Assembly (NCBI GenBank): GCA_913057775.1
Contig: CAJXOG010000007.1
Location: 108,764-172,763, forward strand
DNA from: an uncultured Fodinibius sp.
Lineage (GTDB): Bacteria; Bacteroidota; Rhodothermia; Balneolales; Balneolaceae
Reading direction: 5' to 3'
Length of the DNA stretch: 64,000 bases
Under the pieces are notes generated by a model. The model saw nothing but the letters and a program-made list of their open reading frames with translations. It did no database searches and was not told where the DNA came from. Positions 53,941 through 62,981 of this stretch are shown piece by piece (position 1 is the first letter of the stretch; every line of letters starts with the position of its first letter). The position numbers were made by a program, and so were the translations under genes.

Positions 53941-55092
53941 TTAAATTGTTAGTGCCAGTTTTCTGGCTCGTTGATCTATACTTTTCAATGATTCTAACGT
54001 AACAGATCCTGAATTATTTAATTGACCCAAACACGATTCAATAACTTTTGGAATATCAATATACGTAATTTCTTTGTTCAGAAAGCGCTCTACCGCCACC
54101 TCATTGGCCGCATTCAAAATAGCCGGAGCCAATCCGCCTTCTTCGATGGCCTCATTAGCTAAACGTAAGCAGGGAAAGCGATCATAGTCAACCGGCTCAA
54201 AGGTCAAATCAAAAGAAGATTGCCAATCCAATCGAGGAGCATCAAGAGTTGTTCGCTCCGGATACGTAAGCGCATACAAAATAGGAACCTGCATGGTGGG
54301 AGGTCCCAGCTGTGCTTTACTTGATCCATCTGTAAATGTTACCACCGAGTGAATTACGCTTTGGGGATGAACAACAGCTTCAATTTTGTCCAGCGGCATG
54401 TCAAACATCCAGTGCGCTTCAATGATCTCAAGCCCCTTATTCATCATCGTGGCCGAATCAATGGTGATTTTTGCACCCATCGACCAGTTGGGATGATCAA
54501 GCGCGTCATCAACCGTGATATCCTGCATCTGCTTTTTTGACCATGTCCGAAATGGTCCACCACTGGCCGTGATAACCAGCTTCTCGATTTTGTCGATGGG
54601 TTCTCCAACTAAGCACTGCAGCATAGCACTGTGTTCAGAATCTACCGGAATAAGCTGGCTCCTATCACCTTTAATAAGCTCATTGATAATTTCTCCGCCG
54701 ACAACCAATGACTCTTTATTGGCCAGTGCCAATTTTTTACCTGCCTTTAAGGCCTCAATCGTAGGCTCGAAGCCTGAATATCCCACCAAGCTGTTTAATA
54801 TTACATCGGCATCTTCAAGTGTAGCAAGTTCTAGCAACTGTTCATGTCCAACAAGCAAGTCCGTGCCTGAGGGCAACTTTTCATTTAATATATCTGCATA
54901 TTGCTCGTTAGCAACCAGCGCATATCGGGGATGAAATTCCTGAACCTGCTCCAACAGCTTTTGCCAGCTGCTGTTACAGCTAATTCCCAGGACATTAAAA
55001 CGATCCGGGTGCTCCCGAACTATTTGCAATGCCTGTTCACCGATCGATCCGGTGGAACCCAATATGACAATATTCTTCTGTTTCAAAAGCAA
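53941..55092 (-). CDS. dxr: 1-deoxy-D-xylulose 5-phosphate reductoisomerase
   Basis: A 383-residue enzyme making MEP in the non-mevalonate isoprenoid pathway. GSTGSIGEQALQIV binds NADPH, LANKESLVVGG and PVDSEHSAML form the active site, ITIDSATMMNKGLEIIEAHWMF and VVHPQSVIHSVV bind substrate, all in order. It supplies precursors for the phytoene/squalene synthase at 7.3-8.3 kb. It heads the dxr-rseP-psd-pssA run. Confidence 0.97.
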   Translation of the reverse strand: MLLKQKNIVILGSTGSIGEQALQIVREHPDRFNVLGISCNSSWQKLLEQVQEFHPRYALVANEQYADILNEKLPSGTDLLVGHEQLLELATLEDADVILNSLVGYSGFEPTIEALKAGKKLALANKESLVVGGEIINELIKGDRSQLIPVDSEHSAMLQCLVGEPIDKIEKLVITASGGPFRTWSKKQMQDITVDDALDHPNWSMGAKITIDSATMMNKGLEIIEAHWMFDMPLDKIEAVVHPQSVIHSVVTFTDGSSKAQLGPPTMQVPILYALTYPERTTLDAPRLDWQSSFDLTFEPVDYDRFPCLRLANEAIEEGGLAPAILNAANEVAVERFLNKEITYIDIPKVIESCLGQLNNSGSVTLESLKSIDQRARKLALTI

Positions 55093-55170
55093 TTATTCAA
55101 TTTCAAAATAGCTCTGAAGATAGATAAAATGAGATAGAAGTCAGAATCATTTATAGTGCAAAAAGTTGAA

Positions 55171-56070
55171 CTAATACCCAACTTCTTTAGCCGTTTTGTA
55201 CATCAGTGCATGCGCCAAAACAGTTTCTTTAAGCGTAGGTGCATATCCTCCCGAAAGTAGTAAAACAAGAGGCACATCTTGGCCCACTACTTTTCGGATC
55301 ACTACTGTGTCGCGCCGGTGCAATCCTTTCTTCGTTAATGATAACCGCCCGAAATGATCGGTCTCCAGCGGATCAATTCCACCCAGGTAAAATACTAAAT
55401 CGGGATTAAAATCATCAAAAATCGTATCCAGCGCATCACCCAACGTTTTTAAGTATTGGTCGTCTTTAGTATTATCGGGCAATCCAATATCCAGTGTAGA
55501 GGGTGGTTTTTTAAAGGGGTAATTCTTTTCGCCGTGTAGAGAAAAGGTATACACATTGGGATTATCCTCGAAAATAGCGGCCGTTCCATTTCCCTGATGC
55601 ACATCACAATCAATAACTAAAATATTTTTTGCCCACATTGATTGCTGTAACACCTTAATCGCTACAGCAACATCGTTAAAGACACAGAACCCTTCTCCAA
55701 AATCTGCCATTGCATGATGAGTACCACCGGCCAGATTTCCTGATATACCATCCTGCATAGCCATTATCGCTGCATTAATTGTCCCCTGCACAGCCAATCG
55801 TGATCTAATTGCCAACCGTTTTGACCACGGCAAGCCCAAGCGACGCAATTTCTTTCTGTTGAGATTCCCTTCCATAATACCCTTAGCATAATCTCGGGTG
55901 TGAACCATCTGTAAATTAGCCATATCCACCATCGACGGTGCAACAACATCAGAGGAAGCAATAATACTTTTTTCCAACAGATAGTTATACAGCCCCTTAA
56001 ATTTTTTCATGGGAAAAATATGTTCCTCGGGGATAGGCGCATAATATCCCGGTGCGTAAGAAACTCTCAC
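55171..56070 (-). CDS. Histone deacetylase-family (acetoin-utilisation-type) protein
   Basis: A 299-residue arginase/deacetylase-fold protein. NLAGGTHHAMADFGEGFCVFNDVAVA holds the catalytic His pair, VIDCDVHQGNGTA the zinc-binding Asp/His, GGIDPLETDHFG the second Asp and LSGGYAP the terminal Tyr. In bacteria these enzymes deacetylate protein lysines or polyamines. Substrate unknown. It sits directly after pgeF (15 bp), probably in the same transcript. Confidence 0.93.
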   Translation of the reverse strand: MRVSYAPGYYAPIPEEHIFPMKKFKGLYNYLLEKSIIASSDVVAPSMVDMANLQMVHTRDYAKGIMEGNLNRKKLRRLGLPWSKRLAIRSRLAVQGTINAAIMAMQDGISGNLAGGTHHAMADFGEGFCVFNDVAVAIKVLQQSMWAKNILVIDCDVHQGNGTAAIFEDNPNVYTFSLHGEKNYPFKKPPSTLDIGLPDNTKDDQYLKTLGDALDTIFDDFNPDLVFYLGGIDPLETDHFGRLSLTKKGLHRRDTVVIRKVVGQDVPLVLLLSGGYAPTLKETVLAHALMYKTAKEVGY

Positions 56071-56085
56071 AGTATTTTTTGCTAC

Positions 56086-56850
56086 TTATTCTGCAATTTG
56101 AATTAGGGCTAACATCCGCCCGCTCTGATTTCCTTCTCGTCGATAAGAATAAAATTTCCCGGCTTCGCTAATTGTACATTCCTCTCGTATTTCTATCTGA
56201 TTATCGGGTACACCATCGTTTGTAAGCTGGTGCTTTATGAAGTTCTTCAAATCTACATGAGGCTTTTCAAAATCAATATCATTCACAAACCGGGATGGAA
56301 ACTGTTCAGCAACTTCCATCCCAACTTCAAAATTCTTTGCCGAAATACAAGGGCTAACGAACGCTTTTATTTTTGATGGATCTGCTCCGTGCGCTTTCAT
56401 CTTTTGGATTCCCCTTGGAATAATATTTCCAACGGCTCCCCGCCATCCGGCATGGAGAGCTGCTATTACATTATTTTCTTTATCCCACAACAATACCGCA
56501 GCACAATCGGCCACCTGAATGGCAAGCGTTAAACCCGGTACTTTTGTTACCAATCCATCCGTTGAAGGATATGTCCCTCCCTCAGTAATAAATTGTACTC
56601 TATTGCTATGCACTTGGTCAGCATAAACTACCCAATCGGGATCAATATTTAAGCTATTGAGTAATGCCAATCTGTTTTGGGCCACCTGTTCCTTTTTCTC
56701 TGAAGTATTAAAGCCCAAATTTAGTCCGGCAATGGCTTGCCCGGGGCGCTGGAGCTCTTGATTTTTTAGGGTAAACCAGGCTCGTATACCTTTATCCTCC
56801 TGCAAAATTTGAGGAACAAGTACAGAAAAATCAGTTTCCAAGTTTTTCAT
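56086..56850 (-). CDS. pgeF: Peptidoglycan editing factor PgeF (YfiH family)
   Basis: A 254-residue laccase-domain protein that trims mis-incorporated residues from peptidoglycan precursors in E. coli; other members act on purine nucleosides. The zinc-site motifs are YADQVHSNRVQFI, QVADCAAVLLWD and ALHAGWRGAVGNII, with FVSPCISAKNFEVG near the end. The ATG at 56850 is preferred; a codon at 56868 is TTG. The start overlaps the aroE end by 20 bp. Confidence 0.92.
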   Translation of the reverse strand: MKNLETDFSVLVPQILQEDKGIRAWFTLKNQELQRPGQAIAGLNLGFNTSEKKEQVAQNRLALLNSLNIDPDWVVYADQVHSNRVQFITEGGTYPSTDGLVTKVPGLTLAIQVADCAAVLLWDKENNVIAALHAGWRGAVGNIIPRGIQKMKAHGADPSKIKAFVSPCISAKNFEVGMEVAEQFPSRFVNDIDFEKPHVDLKNFIKHQLTNDGVPDNQIEIREECTISEAGKFYSYRREGNQSGRMLALIQIAE

Positions 56851-57691
56851 AAAGAGTATCTCGTACAATGTTAACGGGAAACGGATGACCCGTCCACAAT
56901 TTAAAGGATTTACTTCCCTGTTGAATTAACATCTCCAATCCACCAATCGTTTGGGCTCCGGCTTCGGAAGCTTGTTTTAAGAATTTAGTCTCAACAGGAT
57001 TATACACAATATCGTAACATATTTTTGCTTCAAGATATTGCTTCTCTTGGTCACGAACCGGTGATGAATCAATTTGGGGATCCATTCCCAGGGGCGTAGC
57101 ATTTACAATCAACAATGCCTCCTCTGCAAAGGAGGTCCAGTTATCGTAAGATACAATTTGTACTCGGCGATTATCACGGTATGAAGTAATGCGGTTTGGT
57201 GATCGTGACACCAAAAATATCTCCTCCACTCCCATTTTAGCTAATCCAAATACAATAGCGCGAGCTGCTCCCCCCGTCCCAAAAACAACAGCCGAGGCGC
57301 CCTCCAGCTCATATTCATATGATTGCAAAGGTTCTATGAATCCAGCATAATCGGTATTATATCCCTCGAGCTGATATTCATTTTTAACAATCGTATTAAT
57401 TGCGCCAATTTCTTGAGCTGATGAATCAATCGTATCCAAATAATTAGCAATCGACTGTTTGTAGGGAATAGTAACATTAGCTCCCAAAAAGAAATCGTTA
57501 TTTAAAAAAGAAGCTAAATCACTAAGTTCATTACTTTGGACATTTATAGCATGATATTCGGCCTCTATATCATAATGCTGTAGTGCAATATTATGCATTA
57601 ATGGGGACCAGCTATGCTCCACCGGATGACCAAGCAGTATATAATAAGGACGATTGCTTTTCGGACTCTGAACGAATTTAGAAAGGGTCAT
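56831..57691 (-). CDS. aroE: Shikimate dehydrogenase
   Basis: A 286-residue NADPH enzyme reducing 3-dehydroshikimate, in the pathway that feeds the trp operon. LLGHPVEHSWSPLMHNIAL binds shikimate, GANVTIPYKQ holds the catalytic Lys, VVFGTGGAARAIVFGL binds NADPH, and NATPLGMDP follows. The ATG at 57691 is preferred to one at 57733 because the longer start would overlap a terminator hairpin and the family begins at this point. Confidence 0.95.
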   Translation of the reverse strand: MTLSKFVQSPKSNRPYYILLGHPVEHSWSPLMHNIALQHYDIEAEYHAINVQSNELSDLASFLNNDFFLGANVTIPYKQSIANYLDTIDSSAQEIGAINTIVKNEYQLEGYNTDYAGFIEPLQSYEYELEGASAVVFGTGGAARAIVFGLAKMGVEEIFLVSRSPNRITSYRDNRRVQIVSYDNWTSFAEEALLIVNATPLGMDPQIDSSPVRDQEKQYLEAKICYDIVYNPVETKFLKQASEAGAQTIGGLEMLIQQGSKSFKLWTGHPFPVNIVRDTLYEKLGN

Positions 57692-57703
57692 GTATTTTAT
57701 AGA

Positions 57704-57735
57704 CAAAAAAAATGCGCACTTTTCAGTGCGCATTT
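57704..57735 (-). terminator. Intrinsic terminator after the SRPBCC gene
   Basis: On the minus strand AAATGCGCACT pairs with AGTGCGCATTT around a GAAA tetraloop, followed by a T-run. It ends the SRPBCC gene (stop at 57761) and lies just before the aroE start. Confidence 0.94.
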
Positions 57736-57760
57736 AAAAAGGTATTAAATATAAAATTAA

Positions 57761-58276
57761 TTATGCTGCTGCTTCTTCTTCAGCTTCTGCTTTAGCCTCA
57801 GCCTCTGCTTCCTCTTCTTCAATTTTTGTAAGGGTATCGTCAGCCTTTTGCTTAAAGGTACCGTCTTCAGCCTCATCCTTAAATCGCTGGAGATCTTTTT
57901 TCATCTGAGCGGGAAGACCCTTTATAAATTTTGCCAATTCTTCATCTGGTTCTCCATAAAACGTTCGATAATCGAGGCTAAAATCAACACGTGTGCGCTC
58001 TCCGTTATCAAGTGGTGTAAAACGGATCGTTCCGGTTTGGTTCAGATTACCATTAATCGTAATCCAAGCGAAACGAGTGTTTCGCAAATCATCAATGATA
58101 TTCGTTGTCCATTCAAAATTTTCGCCACCAAGTGTTGTGGAAAGTTCGAATGTTTGAGAATTTATCTTGTTGACTTTTTCAATTCGTTCAAAGAAGTGAG
58201 GAAAGTAAGTTGGGTCACTTAAGTATTCATAGACTTTGGCTAGAGGCAGGTCAACTTCAATTCTTTCGTGCGCCAT
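57761..58276 (-). CDS. SRPBCC/START-fold family protein with Glu-Ala-rich tail
   Basis: 171 residues. Residues 1-145 look like an SRPBCC (polyketide-cyclase/START) fold: RIEVDLPLAKVYEYLSDPTYFPHFFERIEKV, GGENFEWTTNI, TGTIRFTPLDNGERTRVDFSLDY. The last 25 residues are almost all Glu and Ala (EEEEAEAEAKAEAEEEAAA), helical and acidic. Function unknown. It has its own promoter (TTG-N20-TATCTTTA) and terminator, so it is a monocistronic unit. Confidence 0.8.
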   Translation of the reverse strand: MAHERIEVDLPLAKVYEYLSDPTYFPHFFERIEKVNKINSQTFELSTTLGGENFEWTTNIIDDLRNTRFAWITINGNLNQTGTIRFTPLDNGERTRVDFSLDYRTFYGEPDEELAKFIKGLPAQMKKDLQRFKDEAEDGTFKQKADDTLTKIEEEEAEAEAKAEAEEEAAA

Positions 58277-58367
58277 AATTTATACTTCAGAGTTGGTTAA
58301 AATTAAAAATTGAAAAGATTTTCTAAGGAGACTTTCAATTTTGTAGTAAGGTTAATCCACAATGCGA

Positions 58368-58398
58368 TAAAGATAAGCATTTTATCTGTTTTCAGCAA
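58368..58398 (-). promoter_or_regulatory. Promoter of the SRPBCC gene
   Basis: TTG at 58398-58396, 20 bases, TATCTTTA at 58375-58368 on the minus strand; seven of eight -7 bases match. The leader of about 85 bases to the ATG at 58276 has no evident structure. Apart from this promoter, the intergenic stretch 58277-58557 shows nothing recognisable. Confidence 0.7.
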
Positions 58399-58557
58399 TA
58401 ATTTTCGCATATAAGTATGAATATTAATTTTAAATATAGATAATATTATTTCTGCATTCAGAGTCTCTGAACCCCAAAAATAATTGCCCGAAAAATTAGT
58501 TTATTCTAAATATCTTTCCTCTCCTCTAACTATTAAAACCTTAAGCAAAACTATCGC

Positions 58558-59163
58558 CTAAGATGAATATTTTCTATTAATATGTTGCCAGATTTGATCA
58601 TGTACTTTTGAAACGGATTCTGTTGCATCAACAGTAAAAAACCGATCTTCACGTGCTGCCAGTTCATTATATCCCTTAATCACCTTTTCAAAAAAAACAT
58701 CCCCCGCCAGTTCCATTCTATCCTTTGTCTTTGCCATTCTTTTCTTAGCATCAGTCAATGACAATTTCATATAGATTGTTAAATCAGGCTGGCGTTTATG
58801 GCTGGCAATGGCATTAAGTTTATGTATCTCTTGAAGAGATATTGATTCTCTTCCATAGCCCTGATAAGCTGTTGTTGAATCAAAAAAACGATCTAAAATG
58901 ACAACCTTATCTTCTTTGAGTCCGGGCAACACATTTTCTGCCATTAACTGGGAACGGGCGGCAGAAAACAATAAAAGCTCTGTAACGGGATCAATTTCAA
59001 AATCAGGATTAAGTAATATCTGCCTGATCTGTTCCGAAACGACTGGACCACCGGGATCTCGATAAACATCAACGTGAGCGCCTTTTTCTTCAAGACGGTT
59101 CCGTAATTTTTCTATCTGAGTAGATTTGCCACTTCCATCAATCCCTTCAAAGGTTATAAACAC
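58558..59163 (-). CDS. tmk: Thymidylate kinase
   Basis: A 201-residue P-loop kinase making dTDP. FITFEGIDGSGKSTQIEKL contains the P-loop, YRDPGGPVVSEQIRQILL binds dTMP (with DPGG), VILDRFFDSTTAYQGYGR is the DR motif and the lid contains KRMAKTKDRME. Length is normal. It stands alone, with PspC-type gene upstream at 102 bp. Confidence 0.96.
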   Translation of the reverse strand: MFITFEGIDGSGKSTQIEKLRNRLEEKGAHVDVYRDPGGPVVSEQIRQILLNPDFEIDPVTELLLFSAARSQLMAENVLPGLKEDKVVILDRFFDSTTAYQGYGRESISLQEIHKLNAIASHKRQPDLTIYMKLSLTDAKKRMAKTKDRMELAGDVFFEKVIKGYNELAAREDRFFTVDATESVSKVHDQIWQHINRKYSS

Positions 59164-59265
59164 GTTATGTCATTTTATATTCAAAAATTGTTTTCTGAAT
59201 ATAAGAATCATCTAAGTTTCGACGAACTTGTTTTGAAAGATCATGAGTTTAATTCTACAGAAATG

Positions 59266-59973
59266 CTAAAACTCGAAATCATCCATCATTTCAGGAGGCT
59301 CTTTATCCAACGCTATGGCAAGAGCTATGTAGATGAGCAGTGAAGTTCCTCCGCCTGCAAATAAAGTGATAATAAATAACGCCCGTATCACTCCGGCACT
59401 AATGCCAAAGTATTTACCTAATCCACCGCAAACGCCTGCGATCTTTTTGTTCGTTCGGGATTTGTACAACTTTTTAGTCTGTTTGAAAGCATAGCTATCG
59501 AATTGGGATCTGCTGCCCGAAGAGGAACTTTTCTTCCTATTCTTACTCCTGCTTTCAGATCCTAAGTCATTATTTAGCGTAAAGTCTTCTTCCGTATCTT
59601 GATTTTGTGACTGTCCAAAGTCATAATCGAAATCATAACTTTTAGAAGACTGCTTCTTTTTTGACTTCTTTTTCCCTCCAACAAAATAACCGAATCCTAC
59701 CATTGTGACGATTACTCCTCCTATCAGCGGCAACATTTCAATTAAACCGGAAACATCAGGACCAATAGACAATCCTATTGTTTGAATAATAAATATCATC
59801 CCTACAAAGAACATGGCAATTCCTGCAATTGTTGAAAAATTCCAGATGTTCGTGTTTGACTTCTTCTCATCCTCGAGAAACTCATGCATGGTGGCCTGTA
59901 GTTCATGAGCCTCAAAGTCCAATAAAGAATCAGAATGCTGTTGCTTTGTCCGCTGTTTCATATGATCTGCCAT
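59266..59973 (-). CDS. PspC-domain membrane protein
   Basis: 235 residues. Two membrane segments at about 44-67 and 77-98 are followed by a Lys/Ser/Asp-rich linker (about 102-165), and a C-terminal PspC domain (KLYKSRTNKKIAGVCGGLGKYFGISAGVIRALFIITLF) with another membrane segment. PspC domains respond to membrane stress in other bacteria; the partner here is not seen. The N-terminal part is unlike classic PspC, so it is a fusion of a two-helix anchor with PspC. Confidence 0.85.
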   Translation of the reverse strand: MADHMKQRTKQQHSDSLLDFEAHELQATMHEFLEDEKKSNTNIWNFSTIAGIAMFFVGMIFIIQTIGLSIGPDVSGLIEMLPLIGGVIVTMVGFGYFVGGKKKSKKKQSSKSYDFDYDFGQSQNQDTEEDFTLNNDLGSESRSKNRKKSSSSGSRSQFDSYAFKQTKKLYKSRTNKKIAGVCGGLGKYFGISAGVIRALFIITLFAGGGTSLLIYIALAIALDKEPPEMMDDFEF

Positions 59974-60053
59974 AATTTAATGCCCATTATTATGTTGTTA
60001 ACAGCAAGCATTACGTATAAATATGGGACTGTGTTACACTATAAGCAAGCTAA

Positions 60054-60629
60054 TTAATCTATAGTCAATATACGCTTTTCTGTAATAATTTTATCCAACG
60101 GAATATCAAAATTCTCAGTTGGCAGCTCCTCTATAATATTAACATCAAATGACAGCCCTATTTTGGGACAACGAACTTCTTTTAAAAAACGATCATAAAA
60201 TCCCTCTCCATATCCAATGCGATTACACTGCTCATCTCCCCCTACCATGGGAACGATTACAAGATCAATCTCCTCCGGGGTAACCTCCTCCCCTTTCCGT
60301 GGCTCCATAACACCCCATCTATTTTCTTCAAGATCAGAAAATGATTTTAACCGAAGATGTGTAAGCGTTCTACTTTCAAAATCTGTTACCGGAACTACAA
60401 CATCCCGACCTCGTGCAGTCATTTCTTTTATAAGTGCACGAGTTTCAACTTCTCGACGCTCATTCATTGATACATAGCAATGGATGATTCCGGCATCCTG
60501 ATATTCTTTCTGCTCTTTTAACTCCTCAATTATATCTGCAGAAGCACCATAGAATTCAGGTTCGGAAATAGACTTTCGTTGTTCTAATAATTGCTGCCGT
60601 AACTCTTCTTTCTTTTGATTGATATCCAC
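60054..60629 (-). CDS. 5-formyltetrahydrofolate cyclo-ligase
   Basis: A 191-residue ATP-dependent enzyme converting 5-formyl-THF to 5,10-methenyl-THF. The C-terminal motif RIGYGEGFYDRFL and PKIGLSFDVNIIEELP are family hallmarks, and the N-terminal KKEELRQQLLEQRKSIS is typical. It starts 2 bp after the bshC stop, so it is cotranscribed with it. Confidence 0.95.
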   Translation of the reverse strand: MDINQKKEELRQQLLEQRKSISEPEFYGASADIIEELKEQKEYQDAGIIHCYVSMNERREVETRALIKEMTARGRDVVVPVTDFESRTLTHLRLKSFSDLEENRWGVMEPRKGEEVTPEEIDLVIVPMVGGDEQCNRIGYGEGFYDRFLKEVRCPKIGLSFDVNIIEELPTENFDIPLDKIITEKRILTID

Positions 60630-60631
60630 AA

Positions 60632-62248
60632 CTATAGATATACTAATTTGTGATGATCAAAATCCTCATCCGGATCAAGAGTATTTAAAAGTTTATCCCA
60701 GATATCAACGCCGTATTTATTCATAAAAAATATTCCGGCAACTGTTCGCTCTTGTAGTCCATCACCGGGAAACAGATTAGCTTTAATTCTTCGAATTCGA
60801 TCCAACTGTGTTTGATCCTGCTTTTTTACCGAACGATAAACCTTTCCTTTTAATTTATTCAGCTCATTGATATAGACAGAAGTTGCTTTTTCAGCTGACG
60901 CCTTCAATGTGGAGTCTATATCCGCAACATCTTTCTTCTTGTTATTTGATATCTCCTCGACCCGTGCTTGCCAGTCTTCAAATATTGCTTCAATATCATG
61001 CTGATCAGTCCTGTCTACATAATCGGATTCCAGATCTTCAATACGTTTGCCATATTCATGAAATTCAAACGGCAGTTCTCCAATAATACGATCGATGGCC
61101 GGTTCAACCACCGTTGCACTCAACCGCGGAAAGATAATCGGCATCTCCATATCAAAACATTGGTACATGCTTTTCATTTGCCCGTAATAAGCTGCTTCTC
61201 CAGGACCTGCGACATACCCAACAGTTGGCAACAGGGCATCCTGCAGGATAGGCCTTAGAAAAACATTAGGCGAAAAACGATCCGGGTGGGTATCAATCTC
61301 ATCAACGAGCTCAGCTGTACTCCACTCAATGTTCCCATCGGTTTTCCAGCCATTACCATTTCGACTTATCTTTGTGCGACCACTTTCGTCATCGAGATAA
61401 AAAAGATTCGAGTCATAAAGGGTAACTTGCTGATGATACTTCTCCCCTAGATCCGCACTTTTCTTTTCGAGATGGTCGCGAACCTGATCTGCCTTCTCTA
61501 TTGAAGCTTTTAGATAACGGCCTGTAGCTGCCTTGACATCGGGATGATTACTGCCCGCCAATACTAAACCATGCTTCGAAAACAAACGGCTGATAAATAA
61601 TCCGAACGCTTTGAAAAATGAGTGGTCTTTCTGAAAAGATCCATCCAGCAACTCCCAGAGATCATCTGAAAAATCAGTATCGTATAATGACTCTTTAAGC
61701 TGACCTCTTATATCCGACATTTCATCGGGAAGTTGCAAATCTGCAACAGTTGGCAAATGATTATTTTTAGGCGGAAGAGAAAAAGTTTTAGGTTCGTCAT
61801 CCTCAATAATGGTAAGCTTGCGAACTTCATCATAATCATGATCTTCATCCGCGAGCCAAAACACGGGGATAACCGGCCGATCGAATTTTTTTTCGAGACT
61901 TTTGGCGATATGAATAGTGCTTATCGTTTTTAATACCGTATATAACGGCCCGCCATACACCCCCAACTGTTGACCGGTAACTACAGCCAGTGCATTCTCT
62001 TTTTCGAGTCGCTTAATATTACGGAGTGCCGCCTTATGCACATCAAACTGTTTATTTAAAGCAGATAAAATGGACGCTGCCTGCTTCCGATTACCCTGAA
62101 ATGCAAATCCGTCTATCTTTTGTGAAATAGCATTGTAGTCAAACGGATTGGTCTCAAAGAACTTGCTTACTTCATCAAAATTTTGAACATAGGTTCTAAA
62201 AAGTTTCGAAAATGGAAGATGCTCAAAAGAATAATTGGTAACCTGCAA
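60632..62248 (-). CDS. bshC: Bacillithiol biosynthesis cysteine-adding enzyme
   Basis: A 538-residue putative ligase adding cysteine to glucosaminyl-malate, the last step of bacillithiol. The N-terminal SFEHLPFSKLFRTYVQNFDEV, VVTGQQLGVYGGPLYTVLKT and FWLADEDHDYDEV are the signature, with VGYVAGPGEAAYYGQM in the middle and a coiled-coil stretch near 390-470. BshA and BshB are not in the window. It follows the bifunctional-nuclease gene by 5 bp. Confidence 0.95.
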   Translation of the reverse strand: MQVTNYSFEHLPFSKLFRTYVQNFDEVSKFFETNPFDYNAISQKIDGFAFQGNRKQAASILSALNKQFDVHKAALRNIKRLEKENALAVVTGQQLGVYGGPLYTVLKTISTIHIAKSLEKKFDRPVIPVFWLADEDHDYDEVRKLTIIEDDEPKTFSLPPKNNHLPTVADLQLPDEMSDIRGQLKESLYDTDFSDDLWELLDGSFQKDHSFFKAFGLFISRLFSKHGLVLAGSNHPDVKAATGRYLKASIEKADQVRDHLEKKSADLGEKYHQQVTLYDSNLFYLDDESGRTKISRNGNGWKTDGNIEWSTAELVDEIDTHPDRFSPNVFLRPILQDALLPTVGYVAGPGEAAYYGQMKSMYQCFDMEMPIIFPRLSATVVEPAIDRIIGELPFEFHEYGKRIEDLESDYVDRTDQHDIEAIFEDWQARVEEISNNKKKDVADIDSTLKASAEKATSVYINELNKLKGKVYRSVKKQDQTQLDRIRRIKANLFPGDGLQERTVAGIFFMNKYGVDIWDKLLNTLDPDEDFDHHKLVYL

Positions 62249-62253
62249 TGCCC

Positions 62254-62823
62254 CTATCCTTTAAGTTTTTGGATTTCGTCCCGTAACCTGGCGGCTTTTT
62301 CATAGTTTTCGGTATCAATGGCAGTTTGGAGTTCATTTTCAAGACGTTCCAACTTGCTCATTTCTTTAGTCTGTTCCTGTGACTCTGAAGTTGTGGATAA
62401 TTCTCCCCCTTCTCCTTCCGAGACAATACCAGCTTCTTCCAAGATCTCGCTGGCCACATATATTGAAGCATCAAAACGGACGGCTAAAGCAATAGCATCA
62501 CTTGGTCGCGCATCCTGCTCCATCTTCTGACCATTATCTTCATAAATAATTTTTGCAAAGAAAGTGCCTTCACTTAAATCGTTTATAAAGACCTGTTGTA
62601 CATTCGATCCGAAATTCTGAATCATATTTTTTAACAAATCATGTGTCATAGGTCGCGGCGGCTTAATATGTTCTAACTCAAGGGCAATGGCCTGAGCCTC
62701 GAACGTACCAATAATAATAGGCAATCTTCGGTTACCGTCTACTTCATTTAAGATTAACGCATAAGCTCCACCGCTGCTTGGGCTTGTTGACAGCCCTAAT
62801 ATGTCCATCTTGACTTTATCCAA
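62254..62823 (-). CDS. Bifunctional nuclease family protein with UVR domain
   Basis: 189 residues. Residues 1-130 form a DUF151 domain (LPIIIGTFEAQAIALELEHIKPPRPMTHDLL, ARPSDAIALAVRF), a family with nuclease activity reported in plants and a structural relation to RNases. After an acidic linker, residues 155-189 form a UVR motif (LERLENELQTAIDTENYEKAARLRDEI), a helical hairpin for protein contacts. It heads the run with bshC and the cyclo-ligase. Confidence 0.92.
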   Translation of the reverse strand: MDKVKMDILGLSTSPSSGGAYALILNEVDGNRRLPIIIGTFEAQAIALELEHIKPPRPMTHDLLKNMIQNFGSNVQQVFINDLSEGTFFAKIIYEDNGQKMEQDARPSDAIALAVRFDASIYVASEILEEAGIVSEGEGGELSTTSESQEQTKEMSKLERLENELQTAIDTENYEKAARLRDEIQKLKG

Positions 62824-62981
62824 TGGTAAATCGTTTTCTTTTAATTAATTAGTATTGAAAATATTGCAAGTAAATTTACAGATTTTTACGGTACCCGTAA
62901 ACTTTAGAACCAAGTTTAATAAACGTATTTTTCGAGCTAAATGTTTGATTAAATGAAGATCAAATTATATTACTATTTGTT

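Noticed and set aside
57692..57733. Upstream start of aroE at 57733
   Set aside because: It lies within the terminator hairpin of the preceding gene; the family begins at the ATG at 57691.
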